In this document: positions 23,578 through 35,879 of the stretch, one piece after another
Position numbering within the stretch: position 1 is the stretch's first letter
How the letters are laid out: every line of letters begins with the position of its first letter
Origin: Podocnemis expansa
Taxonomy: Eukaryota; Chordata; Testudines; Podocnemididae
Length of the DNA: 64,000 nt
Reading direction: 5' to 3'
Assembly (NCBI GenBank): GCA_007922195.1
Contig: ML681995.1
Coordinates: 17,942,414 to 18,006,413, forward strand
Notes under the pieces: model-generated
The model's input: only the letters and a program-made list of their open reading frames with translations
The model's database searches: none
Told to the model about the DNA's origin: nothing
Program-made: the position numbers and the translations under genes

Positions 23578-23684
23578 GTAGTGGCTAGCACCTCTGCTTA
23601 GTATGCAGAAGGTCCTGGGTTCAAGCCCCAGGGGGTTGGACTCGATCTCGTGAGGTCCCTTCCAACCCTATGATTCTATTCTAT
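23578..23684 (+). mobile_element. tRNA-derived SINE with CR1 tail
   Basis: The head resembles a tRNA (closest by eye to tRNA-Ala): GTGGCTAGCACCTCTGCTTA, then GTATGCAGAAGGTCCTGGGT and a B-box-like GGTTCAAGCCC. The tail GGGGTTGGACTCGAT, then GAGGTCCCTTCCAACCCTATGATTCTAT, is the CR1 3' end, so CR1 machinery would mobilise it. A second copy is at 56736-56857. Confidence 0.88.
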
Positions 23685-24647
23685 CTCTGCATTTTGCCTG
23701 CTAATGCAACTGGGGAGACGGGGCAGATGGGTAATGCAGTGTGAAACCATATTCCCACATTGCACAGCCATCATTCTAAAGGGAGTCAGCAGCCTGGATT
23801 TATTGTTGAGAAGAGCAGAGATGATCTTTTCTGTTTGTTTTGTTACATCTCTTTTGGGAAATTGGGAAGGAGTGATGGCTGATCTGTTAACAAATTATAT
23901 GTGACACAGTATTTTTTTTATTAAATTAAGTAAACTTCAGAGGTGAAAACCTGGAGAGAATCCCTTTAAGTTTGATGCACAAAATGAAATGGTTGTTTTG
24001 CAGCATAATATAACTCTTAAGAGTTTTTTAGTATAGTGTAATACTAATCATAGAATATCCAATGACTTTCAGGTCTCACGAAAGATTGCAGGCTAAGGCC
24101 AACCTTAATGTCACCCTATTGTCTTCAGTAGAGCTGCACCAGGGTTGCATATATCCCATTACTTGCAGTTTGAAAAAACATCAGTTACGTGTATTGACCT
24201 ACTTCCATTACTTTTGGAGCAGACATAACATTTTAGTGGAGGAGGCCATCAGGGATCGCCTTTTGCAATTTATTTGATCTCCTAAGACTATCTAGGAAAT
24301 ATCTTTGGCAGCCAGGAGAACGGTGAACATCAAATACAACTGGCCTTAACAAGAGGATGTTTTTGGATTATTTTTAAAAATCAAAGCCATATTGAAGAAA
24401 CTTGGTTAACATGTTGTAGCACTAACCGAATTTAAAGTAAAAACAAGTACCAATATTTTATCTTAAAGAATAGAGATAGCAAAATCTGGCCTTTGAGCTA
24501 TGCTTTTGGCTCCAGTGGGACTGCCCATGTGAATTTGCACTATTCTTCTGCATTAATAGGTGCAGAATCAGGTCCTAATTCAGCCCATGTGAGATGGGAT
24601 TGCTGAAATACAATATGCATAGAATCCAACTATGGCATTTTCTATAG

Positions 24648-25377
24648 CAGGGGTACTCAAATGGCGGCCCGCGGTCCACAACCCGGACCGCAAAGACATT
24701 TCTGGTGGACCGCCCCCCTGCGCAGGGAAGGCTGCCGGCCTTGCAGGGCTGGCAGCCAGAGGCCCTGCTCACAGCTTCTCTGGGGCAGGGAGTTGTTAAA
24801 ACTCCTGCCCAGAGAAGCTCTAATGGAGCATGCCCAGAATATCTGAGCATGCTCCGTTAGTGCTTCTCTGCCCCAGGAGCTGTGAGGGCCATGCAGGGTA
24901 AGCAGGGGAGGGGGGGCCTGAAGGATCTGGCCTGCGGGGGGGGGGGCAGGATCGGGCCCGAGGAGCAGGGGCCCACGCAGTGAGCAACAGGAGTTGCTCA
25001 GCTGCCAGTGGGTCTTAGAGGGAACATTGGCAACAGCAATGTTGCCTCTAAGGGGAGAGGGCAGCTGAGCAACTCCAGTTGCTCGCTGCACTGCCCCCCC
25101 CCCGCAGGGCCCGCTGCGCTGCCCCCCTGCTCCCACTCGCCCCCCCCACTAGCCCCCCCGCTCCTGGCATTACCCCCCACTCCCGCTAGCCCCCTCCGCT
25201 CGTGGCATCAACCCCCCTGCTCCTGCTAGCCCCCACGCTCCCGGACCACACACCCCCTGCTCATGGCATCACCCCCCCCCCGCTCCCAGCAGTAGGCCTA
25301 CCCTAGTTGCCTGTGGACCCCGATGAATGGTGGAAGGCTGAATGTGGACCAGCTTGCAAAAAGTTTGAGTACCCCTG
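24648..25377. mobile_element. hAT MITE with nested palindromes and minisatellite
   Basis: The termini CAGGGGTACTCAAA and TTTGAGTACCCCTG are exact inverted repeats. A perfect 8-bp TSD, TTCTATAG, flanks them (24640-24647 and 25378-25385). Inside are two foldbacks (about 24761-24891 and 24979-25088) and a C-rich tandem array (about 25090-25290) with 'ccccccgctcctggcat' units. Confidence 0.95.
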
Positions 25378-25959
25378 TTCTATAGGGTCATTTTCAAAAG
25401 CGTAACAGCACTTGAAAATGCTGTCAAAATTAATTAAATGAACATTTAATTTAATAAAACCAAACTGAGTATTATAAGCAAAAATATATTATTTTCAATA
25501 TGCTTTTAACTATGGCATACACATTCATGAGGTAACACAATGGTCCTTTAGTAGGACAAACAGTAAATGACTTAAAAAAATAAACAGTGTAAAACCCTGA
25601 AGGAATTAGTGTCCTAAATGCCAAACCTTGAGACTACAATAAACATGATTAAATTAGCCATGTCTCTGTATTAATTGCAGACAGTGTCTGGTGGGGTTTG
25701 ATTCTTAGTAATTCCAATTTCTGTCTTCTCACCCATCTGCCTACTTTCACCTCCTGATACATTGAAGTAGACAGTGCTATGTTTTAGCGCTGAATAAGGG
25801 GAACTGTCCTAAACCGAAGCACTTGAGGATCTGATAGTCCTCCCATAAAGCCAATGGAGGTATTTCCATTGGCATGATTTGAGTTCCATTGAATAATCTA
25901 TTCCCAAGTAAGGCAGGGATCTGTAGTAACAGGAAGGCCCAGTTTATACCCATTTCTTT

Positions 25960-26170
25960 TGTATTGGGATAGCTATTGCACTGATTTTTATGAAGATAGT
26001 TATGTCGGTACAATCCACAGTGGGGATGTAGTGATACCGGTATAAAGGTGGCTTATAACTTACTCCCCTTCTTGTACAGAAATAAGCTATACTGACATAA
26101 AACACACAGATGTTTCTATAACTGTCGCTCCAGGGAGATTGTGCTGTTTTAACAATATTGGTCTAGTCAA
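25960..26170. mobile_element. Putative MITE fragment
   Basis: Repeated 'ccggtataaaggtggcttataac' and 'gggagattgtgctgttttaacaatattggt' strings resemble the interior of the 'GTCTACACT'-ended MITEs. No clean termini or TSD were found, so this is a low-confidence call. Confidence 0.35.
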
Positions 26171-26949
26171 TGCAGTGCAATTTTATGCAAAGAAACCCTA
26201 GGATATGGCAAGCAAATGCTAAGTAGGTAAATCAGGAGATCTAGAACTGATAGCAGAAAATGGTGTAAATTAGAGGCTATATTGCAAAGCTTACATACTA
26301 GGGGCCAGAGATAAGGTTGCACTTGCAACCTGAACTGTGGCATTCTTAGCTTCTGAGTGCTTCACTTAGCAGATTTAAGAGAGTCTTAATATTTTATCTA
26401 TGACATAAATATCTAGGGTGAGGTATTTTACCTCTACGAGGCACAGCACAAACTGCACAGCTCAGAAAGACAAGGCAAAGATGACTCCCGATTCCAGATC
26501 TCACAAAGAATTGCAACATCTGACTGATCAACTTGTGAGCAGCTCCACAACCCAGATCTGCTCAATTTTAGCTCCAATTCACTGCCATCTGCCCTCCCTG
26601 ATGCCCTCTTCTCAACTCTGACTGCCAACCCTATATGCTAAGGCTCTTACTGTAGCAGAAGCACATAGGGCAGCCTAACAAAATGTCTGCTCTGAGGGAA
26701 TCCTGCTCAAGCCTGCTAAGAGAGTATTCTGTCCCTATACACTGCCAGATCATTGTATAGGAGCCCTAGCAGGAGGGAGAATGCCTCCCATCTATATTAT
26801 ATTATATGAACATTTGGTGTGGGGGGGGGCTATTCTATGTATATGATATGTGCATGTGTGTAAATAATATATTTTCAAGTATGATCAAGTGGGGCAGCAA
26901 AGCTTACCCATATTTTGAAAAATGCTTCAATTTCTTCACTTCCCAGATC

Positions 26950-27440
26950 ATGCTAACATGGCTGTCACTAGGGAATGGCAGTCAGGGTGACTGCCCCTGG
27001 CCCCACAATTTAGTGGGCCCCATGCGGGTGCATGTAGTGCCAAAAACTAAGTGCCTGCAGATTTTGTTACTTGGGTTGCTCTGTCTGAGAAATGAGTAAG
27101 GATTTCTGTGAAACACTGTTTCACTGTTTTTGGGGCTATGCCAGCTGGGAGGCATGTCAAAGTCAGGATCAGGCCTGGGGAGCCGTGCAAGACCAGGAGT
27201 GAGGGGTGAGGGAATAATGAGAGGCCAAGATCAGGATCAGGGTGACACAGGACCAGCGAGGGGAAGCACAAGACTGAGATTGAGGTCAGATGGTGTGAAA
27301 GGGGCAATGTGAGGCCAGGATCAGAATCGGGGTGGTGCGGGGCTGGGAGGGAGGCACAAAGCTGGGATTGGGGTTGGGGTAGTGCAAGGAGAGGGGAAGC
27401 GGGAGGCTGGGATCAGGGCTGGGAGGGCCTCCCGCATGCC
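26950..27440. repeat. MITE-like start followed by a GC-rich minisatellite
   Basis: A 'gactgcccctggccccacaatttagtgggcccc' type start resembles other 'gcactgcctggggccc' elements. It is followed from about 27160 by four or five diverged units of 'gaggccaggatcaggatcagggtg...gctgggaggg' (roughly 65-70 bases each). No TSD was identified. Confidence 0.6.
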
Positions 27441-28595
27441 AATTCGCCCTTCATGTTAGAATGGATTCTCTGATGCACTGTTTAGTAACTGTGGTTCATT
27501 CCCTTGAATCTGAGTCTCTTTCTTTCCTCTGCAAAAAGAAATCCGTGTTACAAATCAACTGCATCTCAGCCATCTCCTCTACCACTTTAGATAAAATGTG
27601 GTGACAATCTAATGAAGGAGAGAGGATTTCTAACAGGTCCTGACCTTCCTGCTCCTAAATATGTCCTAATGAAAACACATTCACATTTCCAGTTACAAGT
27701 TCCACAGTCATTCCATTGGCATTTTCCAAAATATAGCTTTTAATATGTTGGAAGAGTTGAAACAACGTGAGTTGTAGCTTATATATTTAACATAAAAAGA
27801 GAGAGGCCTTTAAAATATCATGAGTGGCTGAAAATACATCATTACCCTTAAGGGATTGACTTTTTCTTCTTCAAGCAGTAAGAGCACGTGGAATAAACAG
27901 TCTGGGATTCAGCTAACAGTAAATATGGAGCAGTTATCAAAGAACTTCACTGTTTAAGGAAACACTTTGCCCTATTCAGACTGCTTTAGGAGCTATTGAG
28001 CCGTATCTGCTTGACTTTGAATGGAATAGGTTGTGGCTGGTTTGTCTTCAAAGTCTGGCTTCCTTCTCAAACTTGGGTGCTGGCTCTGATTATCTCCTAG
28101 CTGTATGAATCTCTGCGTTTGGAAGGTCTGATCTGAGCCCATCTCTGGCTTCTAAAATAGAGTGTGGCACACGGAGGCTATGTATTTCATTTTGCCTTTG
28201 GCCATACATCTATGTTAAAGATATGCCACAGACTGGACTGAGGAGCCCTGTGGTCATCATCAGAGTCATGCTGTAGGCTGCAAAGTGCTGAGCTCTCTGG
28301 CCCTGCTCCAGTAAATTGCTTAAGCCCATGCTTACAGTTCTCAGTAGGACTACCCACATGCTTAAAATTAAGCACAATCTTAAGGGCTTTGCTGGAATGA
28401 GGCCATGCAGATGGGAGCCCAGGGCCACCCACCCTTGTAGGGACCCCACTACCCGTCCCCCATGGTGGGGGCAGAGTCAAGGGCTCTGGGGTGCTGGCTG
28501 ATGCTGTGGAGTGGGGGGGGGGCAGCCAGTGCTGCTCTGAGGGTGGGGTCATGGAGGGCTGTGCTGTTGTGGGGCAGCCGTGGGGGGGTTGCAGG

Positions 28596-28781
28596 CAGTG
28601 TTCCCTCTAATTCCTCGTAGACTGTGTGCGCAAACAATTTCTTTGTGTGCGCAAAAACATTTCTTTGTGAGCACCAATATTAGCACTATTGAATTTTTTT
28701 GTGCGCACTTCATTTTTTTGCATGCACAGGTTTCATGACCTGTGTGCATGCACACATGCGCACAGCTTAGAGGGAACAGGG
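28596..28781. mobile_element. MITE (about 186 bp) with CAGTGTTCCCTCTAA end
   Basis: The left end CAGTGTTCCCTCTAA is mirrored by TTAGAGGGAACA at the right. The octamer GTTGCAGG flanks both sides (28588-28595 and 28782-28789), a probable TSD. The last bases of the right end are eroded. The interior is built of 'tgtgcgcaaa' and 'tgcatgcaca' type purine-pyrimidine stretches. Confidence 0.8.
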
Positions 28782-30974
28782 GTTGCAGGCTGCACTGCTG
28801 GAAGGGCTGCAGGGTGGCCATAGATCAGAACAAGCCAGTGCTGCTGCTGGAGATGTGCACCGAAGGCCATGGTACTCCTGTCCCACACCTGGATTAGTTG
28901 GTGAGCAGACCACCCAGTCCGAGGGCTGGGTAGGAAGGCTGAAGGTGAGCGGCATCAGCCACCACTCAGGCCACAGCCGCTCAACTGGATTTTGGGGGGA
29001 CTTCAGGGCCCCTGCTCAGGCCAGGGTAAGGGCTGCAGCCCCTAAAGCCCCTCCCTTAATCTGGACCTACATGAACCTATGACCTCTATGCCCCACTTTG
29101 ATGATTCCCTCTTCACTTATTGGGACATGAACCTGTTTTATTACTTTTGTATGTCCATAGTGAGTACTCTTGTCTGTGAGCAAATGGGCCAGCATTAATC
29201 TTGGTTGAATAGAAAACTGAAATACCAGCCAAGGAAGCTCTCTGAACAGCTGATGCAATTCTTCAGGAAAGATCTGCAAAACAAAGGCAGTTATTGTCTG
29301 TGACAATTGTGGTTGAAGATTATCATCAGTAACACTGCACAAACCCCAAATTGATTATGTTTTGGGTAGTGACATCAGACTCAGCTGTACAACAAGGTTA
29401 GGCAAAGATGTCGTGCTAAAGTTTTCAGTGATCCCCTAATTTTTCCCTGACATTATTGGCTAAATTTTTCAAAAGCATGTAAGTGACAGACACATAGGGA
29501 CTGTTGAATTCAGGACTTGTGCTCCTAAATCACTAAGCAACTTTTGCAGCTCTCTCTCACTATTACTTTTTAAGCTATATACTGTTTTACTGTTCTATGA
29601 AAACTACAGTGAGGAAAGAAAAGGCGAGACAAGGGGGGATACAGTTTTCCCTCCTAATTTTTCTAATGGCAAACCAAGAAATATTTGTGAAAGGATTAAA
29701 ATAAAATAGCAAATTAATTACAGAGATTTTAAAATTCCTAGTTTTCATCAGATGCCTCAGAAACCAAACAGCTGCAAAGAATCCTGTTACAATAAAATCC
29801 TCTGAATTGAGATTCCCAAATAGCCTACCTAGTGGATTTGCTGGGCTGTGTGATCCTAAATCACTTAGGAGCTTCTGAAAATACTACTGAATGACCCTGC
29901 TGATAATGTGAAATCTGTCAGTTGTCTCTGATACCTCTGATCTCGATGTCCCTTGCTGACCATAACAATAGTGAACACAGCAGCTCCATTTCATTCTCGT
30001 TCCTTTTTCTTTCCCAGAACTTGGGATTTGTTAGCCTGCCTTCCTTGAAGTGCTGTTGTGTAGCATTGCACAGGGTTCCATCTTGTCTACCCTTTTATTC
30101 AACATGTATGTTGGATCATCAGGGTTAGTGAGAAAGCACAAGCTGGTTTGCTTTGTGTGAACTGACACCCTTGGATATATCAAACCACCAGTATATGTAC
30201 ACAAGTGTATCTCGTTGGATGACAGCTAGCTGGTAGGAGCTCACTCCAGATAAGACTGTAGTAACAGTGGGGAAACATGTGGAAAATATGGTGAAAATCC
30301 AGCATGCCCTCTTATAAAGTGTGTGCTACTGTCACTTGCTGCCATAGTCCTTGGGTGACATTGCTGTCTAGTTGCTGTTAAACTATCATATACTGATATA
30401 TGATTTTTTGTTAGTTTGTTTTTGTTTCTTGGCAGCTTGTGACCATTTCCACAGGCACTGTTTTAGGTAAACATTTTTTAAGATGACAGTGAACCATAAG
30501 TGTCTTAACTTTTCTAAAGGAGGTTCTGTTTTCATCCCACCGTCTTTTGTTAGAGGACGTCTCTTTGTTTTCGATTCTTTGAGTATTTTATGTATATATC
30601 CCTCCCCGCCCTTGCATTACAGTTCATAAGATGGCCTGTATCTGGGCAGCGATTTCACTTCTTCTGGGACTGGTTAATATGAGTGCTTTGAAATTCTGCT
30701 TTTATTAGGAATTAAAAACGTCAGATTAACAAATCAGTGGCACATATAATATATACTGTGAGACTAACACAGTGACTTCTGGCTGACCTGACATGTGGCT
30801 AAACCCCTCAAGGATTTGTCAGTGTGTATGATGTGTATAATAGCTGAAGTGCTAATTAGTGATTCAGTGGGGGCTATCAAATATTCAAAAGCAGATTTGG
30901 CTTCTCCTCCCACTCAGGGAGTACAGTTTTTCTTCTTTCAACTCTTCTCTCTCTTTTTTTTTTTTTCCTTTTAG

Positions 30975-31106
<132 letters not shown>

Positions 31107-31499
31107 TAGGTACAGTTTTTCTTTACTTTCATAGAGCTAAATTCTGCCCTCTGATGTACATGTGTGGCTTTCCTTAAACACCTGAGCCAGATTTTCCATT
31201 ATCTTTCACCTCCATTTTCTAATTACACTCTGTGTCACCCTATTTACTTTTCTTGTTCTAAACAATGATTTTGAAAACAAACAAGAACAAGCACTTTTCC
31301 TCATGCAGAACAAACCCGAAGGCCAAATTCTTCCATCATTTATGCTGATGTAAATCCTGAGACACTGGAGTCAGCACAAGAGCTCTACATTTACATCAAC
31401 ATAAGAAAGCTGAATTTTGTCCCACAGCCTCCATGCATTTCAGTTCAGATCTCCAGAGTAATCTTGATCCTGAAGGAGAGGAAGGAGGGTCCAATGCAG

Positions 31500-31600
31500 C
31501 ATGGAAGAGCCAGTTTCAATTCCTTACTGTGACACAGACCTTCCAGGGTGACTGTGGGTAAGTCATTTAGCCTCAGTGAGCCCAACTTTCCTTCTCTGCC
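31500..31600 (+). mobile_element. MIR-type SINE fragment
   Basis: 'ggaagagccagtttcaattcc', then 'tgactgtgggtaagtcatttagcctcagtgagcc' follows the sense MIR order (tRNA-related part, then the 'gacc..gggcaagtcacttaacctc' core). Confidence 0.7.
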
Positions 31601-34600
31601 CCAGCAACACCTGGCCATTAGGATGAGGGGATAACAAGGATCAGGATCTCTTTGGAGATCTGAATTCTTAATATATTAAACAGGTTCCTCTGAGAACTAG
31701 ATCCAGCCTACCAGACCCTGTCAAGGCTGGTGGAAGGGGGGAAGTTCATGGAGGAAGGTCCATCAATGGCTATCAGCCAGGATAGTTAGGGACTCAACCC
31801 CATGCTTGCACTTTGCCTAACCGCTGACTGACAAAAGACAGGAGGGGAAGACAGGAATGGATTGCACCAAAATTGTGCTGTTTTATACACTTTCCCAGAG
31901 CTGTAATGGCAATTTTTGGCATCCAGAGCTCATTCTGATCAGAATGCACCCCTTCCCATTACTGGCCCTTGGAGCTGATGCTGCAAAAGCTGCCCTTTTA
32001 ATAGAGCAGCTCCATTGAGCAACTCCGGGCCGCCTGGGGCTTTGCCCCACTGGTCCCACTATAGTTACAGCTCTGCACATTCCACTAAAGATCTAACTCT
32101 GGCCACTCTTGAAGACAGGCTACTAGGCTAAAGGGACCACTGATCTGACTCAGTACGCCCATTCTTAAGAGTGGTGGAGAAAGGGAGAGCCAGTAGGAGT
32201 GTGCACTAGAAGAAGGAAGTAGAAAGAATCTCATACATCCTACAACGATGACTTCAATTTGCCATTGGCACCCAGCTGGGGGAGAGCCTTGAGAGGGTGG
32301 GGTTTATCCCAGGACACATCTCTGTAGCCAGAACACTAAATTAGAGTAAAAAAATGGTGGAAAGCACAGTAACAAGCTGGGGCAAGACGCTCAGTTAGAT
32401 GGCTTCACTGGGACTATCTGTATGAAAGGTCCCTGCCCTCTCTCCCTTAGAAGCATGCCACTGTAGAGAGAACCAATCCCCATTAACTAGGCAAACAAGA
32501 GTTTGATTGAACCAAGAGAGAGGAAAACTATTGTCTTATTGTAAGACCAACCAGAGACTTTCAATGCACCATGTGTCCCCTGTACTGAGGCTTGGTTTTA
32601 GAGAGTCCAGCTGCATCATATGGGTGAATGCAAAATGGTTACAATGTTGAGACATCTGTGAAAGGAATCCTATAACCCACATACTGGCCGGGGGCAGGTG
32701 GAGGGAGATGTTTCCAATTGCAGAATGTGTAAAATTCAGGGCAAACTGGCTTATTGATAACATGTGTCATCTGCTGGCAATTTAGCCTCAGCCCAACATT
32801 TACAAACAAGAAGCATCTACTCTTGCCCACCAGTCTGCAGTAGAACCTGTCTATGGCTTACTGAGGATACAACTTCTTTCACTCAGGTTGATGTGTTCAT
32901 GAGGGTTACTCCGTTACTACTAAAACTTCATGCTTGTTTAACATCAGATCCACTATGTTGAAAGAGATTTCAGTGTGTATATCCAGGTTAGAAATAAACA
33001 CTGGGGCTTGGCAAACACTGAGACTAGAGTGACAAAATAGATACTGCTGCATACCAGATTGAAGTTAATGCAGTCACACATGGTCCTGGTTTCCTTTGTT
33101 GTCTGGGGGTGGCAGGTGTCTCTACTCTTGGGAAGTGTTAGAACTAAGTCTGGATTTATACAGAAGATCTGGGGGCTGGACTTCATTCTGCTCAGCTGAA
33201 GCAGAGTTAAGCCAGTGCTCAGTGAAAATCATACTCTTTTAAGATGGTGTCATTCTCTTTGTGTGAATTAGTGGCATAATGTTATTAGCAAGGTAAGGAA
33301 AGGTATAAGCAAGGCAAGGCTATTAGCAAGTATGGCAGCTTTTTTCAAAAGGTGATTTTTAATCTGACAATTTCACTTTAAACTGGCTAGAGTTTTAGGA
33401 CCAAAATCTGGGAATCCTATCCTTTCACGTGGGAAGTGGGGACCGGGGGGTGTTATTTGGGGACAGTAGTGTCTCCCTTTGTGACAGGAGACAGCTGAGG
33501 GAAGTGGGGAGGCCTGGCCCATTCTGCTGTCAGAAGCAAGCTCAGAGTGTATGCATAGAGCTTTGTGGTAGAAGAAGGCATTAATACCATCATGGTAATT
33601 GTGTGAACATGCGGAGTCAGATTCCAACACCTTTCTTTTTTTTTTATAATGTGGCATCTCCATTAGCAGAAGCTTTACTAGAGCAGCCCATTCTGTACAA
33701 TTCCCTGCCAATCTCTGCAGACAACTAGTCCACATGGTCTGTTTAAGATCTTTTTCTATCTCGTTCTTCTGTCATCAGCTTTCCCTGCCTGTGCCTGTAA
33801 ACATGCATCACCCATTGAGCATCTTAAAATGAGTGCTCCAAATTGAATGCTGTTCCGCCTAAGATCTCTGACCAGCGGTGTTGAGGTTCAATCCTCTCTA
33901 GTGCTTTTTGTTACTCACATAATCTGTCTGTCATGTTTCCTAATTCTTCCATAACACCATAAAGTGAAGACTAGTTGTCTCTTTATTGTCAACTGTTCGA
34001 ATGTCCATGTTTTACAACTGCAGTTTTAGCCCAGGCCAAATGTCTGGTGTTACGAGTTAGAATTTTACTTATGCCTTAACTCAGACTGAATATCAATTTA
34101 CTCTACAAATGGACCTATTGAAATCATTGGGACCACATATGCAGTAAGGCACGCCCACAGCAGGTGAGGGTATCTGAATCTGTTCCTGTGTTGAAAAACT
34201 CAGGGCAAACTCAGTGTTTCACTTTTCCTTTTCCTGGTTCTTTATTAAATGTGCGTGAAAGACAAGACACAGGAGATCCTAAAATATGACCCTTATGCTG
34301 CAAACTCTTATGTCTGAGTGACTCTTCCCACATGAGTAATCCCACTGGCTTTAATAGGACCATTCACATGCATAAGTATTTGCCGGATCAGGGCTTATCT
34401 TTCTGTATACAAAATCCCAGGCATATATAAAATCAACATGTCTCACAGACATAATCAAAGCCATTAGTAAAGTACAACAGTCCATGATATAGAAGCCATT
34501 TCAAATAACTACTCTTGTATAATTAAGTGGATAATTGCCAACAAAGGACAGACAAATATAAAACACACATTAGAGATGAAGCAGGGAAACAAAGTAAAAG

Positions 34601-35695
34601 ACAAGCACAACAGGAGCCTTACACTAAAAATCAAAGGCAGAGCGTGTGGGGGAATGCTCTAGGCAAGAATGCTACATAGCAGCTGAGAAAAGGAAGAGTA
34701 AAATTAGGGGTAATGCCAGTTCCTTTTTTTTTTTTTAAGTTGTAAGGCTTCTTCTTTGGTGTTGGAAGATGTGTGAGAAGTAACTTTTTGATTCTTGCTA
34801 TTGTCACATAGATATTCCCTGAGTTCTATATTTGCAGTAGACTTTGGGCAGTAAATAATAAAGAATTTTTGACTTCTCTCTTCAAATCACAAACATGAAA
34901 TGTATCCTTTGGTAGAGCAGCAAAATAAATGCCTGGTGATCTTCTGCAGACACATTCTTGACTAAGTGTTGTAGGTGAAGCAAACATTGGAATGCTTTGT
35001 CTGCCTGTCATGGTTATTTTTACCACATGACAATCTGTTATTTTGCAGCAGTGAATGGAAAATTGGCATTCGACATCTGGGTATTAACAGTAAGTCGGCC
35101 TTCACAGAGCATGGCAGCCCACCCACAGCCTGCTGTTCCTTCCCAGTACTTGAAAAGCTTCCAAACTTGTTTTATTTTATGAGATTGTTATATCATGTGC
35201 CAGCGACTTACATTTACTACAAAGAGCAAAGGGTTTTTCTTTGCTATGAAACTATTATGCAAGATGCTTACGTGTAATACCCCCTTTGACAATGTATTTC
35301 ATCACTTCATGACTAATGCCAGCTTGCTGCCCACAATAACGTGGCTGGTAATTTCCCTGATGGTACCTAGCTTCCACTGGCCATGGCCCACACAAAACTG
35401 ATGGGACTTTCATGAGCTCCTGGGAGCGGATGAACACTATTTCCAGTGACATCTGGACTTGCTTTTATAAAGCAGTGGTCCTGGGGGGGGGAAAAAAAGA
35501 GTCACTAGGCTAAATCCTTGATTGATGTAAATTGGTGTATCTCTGTTGATGTTAATAGAGCTACACTAGTTTATGCGGGCTGAGAACCTGGCCCACTGTC
35601 TCCAAACTGGAGACAAATTATAGCTGATTCTTTATACACAGTATTCAGAACTGGATTTAGGCATATGTGAGCCGCACATATAGCTTAGTGTACTG

Positions 35696-35879
35696 CAGGG
35701 GTCTCAAACACATGCCCTGGGGGCTGCATGTGGTCTCTAAAGCTATTGCCTGTAGCCCACAATGACGCTATCATTACTGATATTTGCAGTGTTGTATGAA
35801 AAGGTTTCAGTGGTGCGGCCCTCTGCTAGCGTGCTAGTCCTCATGCAGCCCTTGCAGTGATTTGAGTTTGAGACCCCTA
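35696..35879 (-). mobile_element. hAT MITE (184 bp)
   Basis: The termini CAGGGGTCTCAAAC and GTTTGAGACCCCTA are inverted repeats. A perfect 8-bp TSD, GTGTACTG, flanks them (35688-35695 and 35880-35887). It is the same family as 15023-15232 in the opposite orientation, sharing the 'ctgatatttgcagtgttgtatgaaaa' and 'gtcctcatg' segments. Confidence 0.95.

Larger units (their letters stand above)
8237..30974 (+). other. PALM2: PALM2 intron between the two visible exons
   Basis: The intron of 22,738 bases starts GTAAGG and ends with a long T tract and CCTTTTAG. It is filled with retroelements and MITEs listed separately. I saw no additional paralemmin-like exon in it. Stretches over 300 bases with nothing assigned are about 8670-9995, 10353-10917, 12391-13117, 15241-16139, 16601-17577, 17704-18492, 20526-21074, 21387-23577, 23685-24639, 27441-28587 and 28790-30950. 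These are AT-rich apart from members of the short palindrome family. Confidence 0.85.

Noticed and set aside
24074..24100. ERLQAKA-like translation resembling the paralemmin N-terminus
   Set aside because: It lies downstream of the exon it should precede and has no splice donor. Coincidence.
35049..35089. Possible 41-nt exon between TTTTGCAG and GTAAGT
   Set aside because: Splice signals look good, but the translation (SEWKIGIRHLGIN) has no similarity to paralemmin, where LEQEIQ-like residues are expected. Probably a pseudo-exon, though RNA-seq could overturn this.
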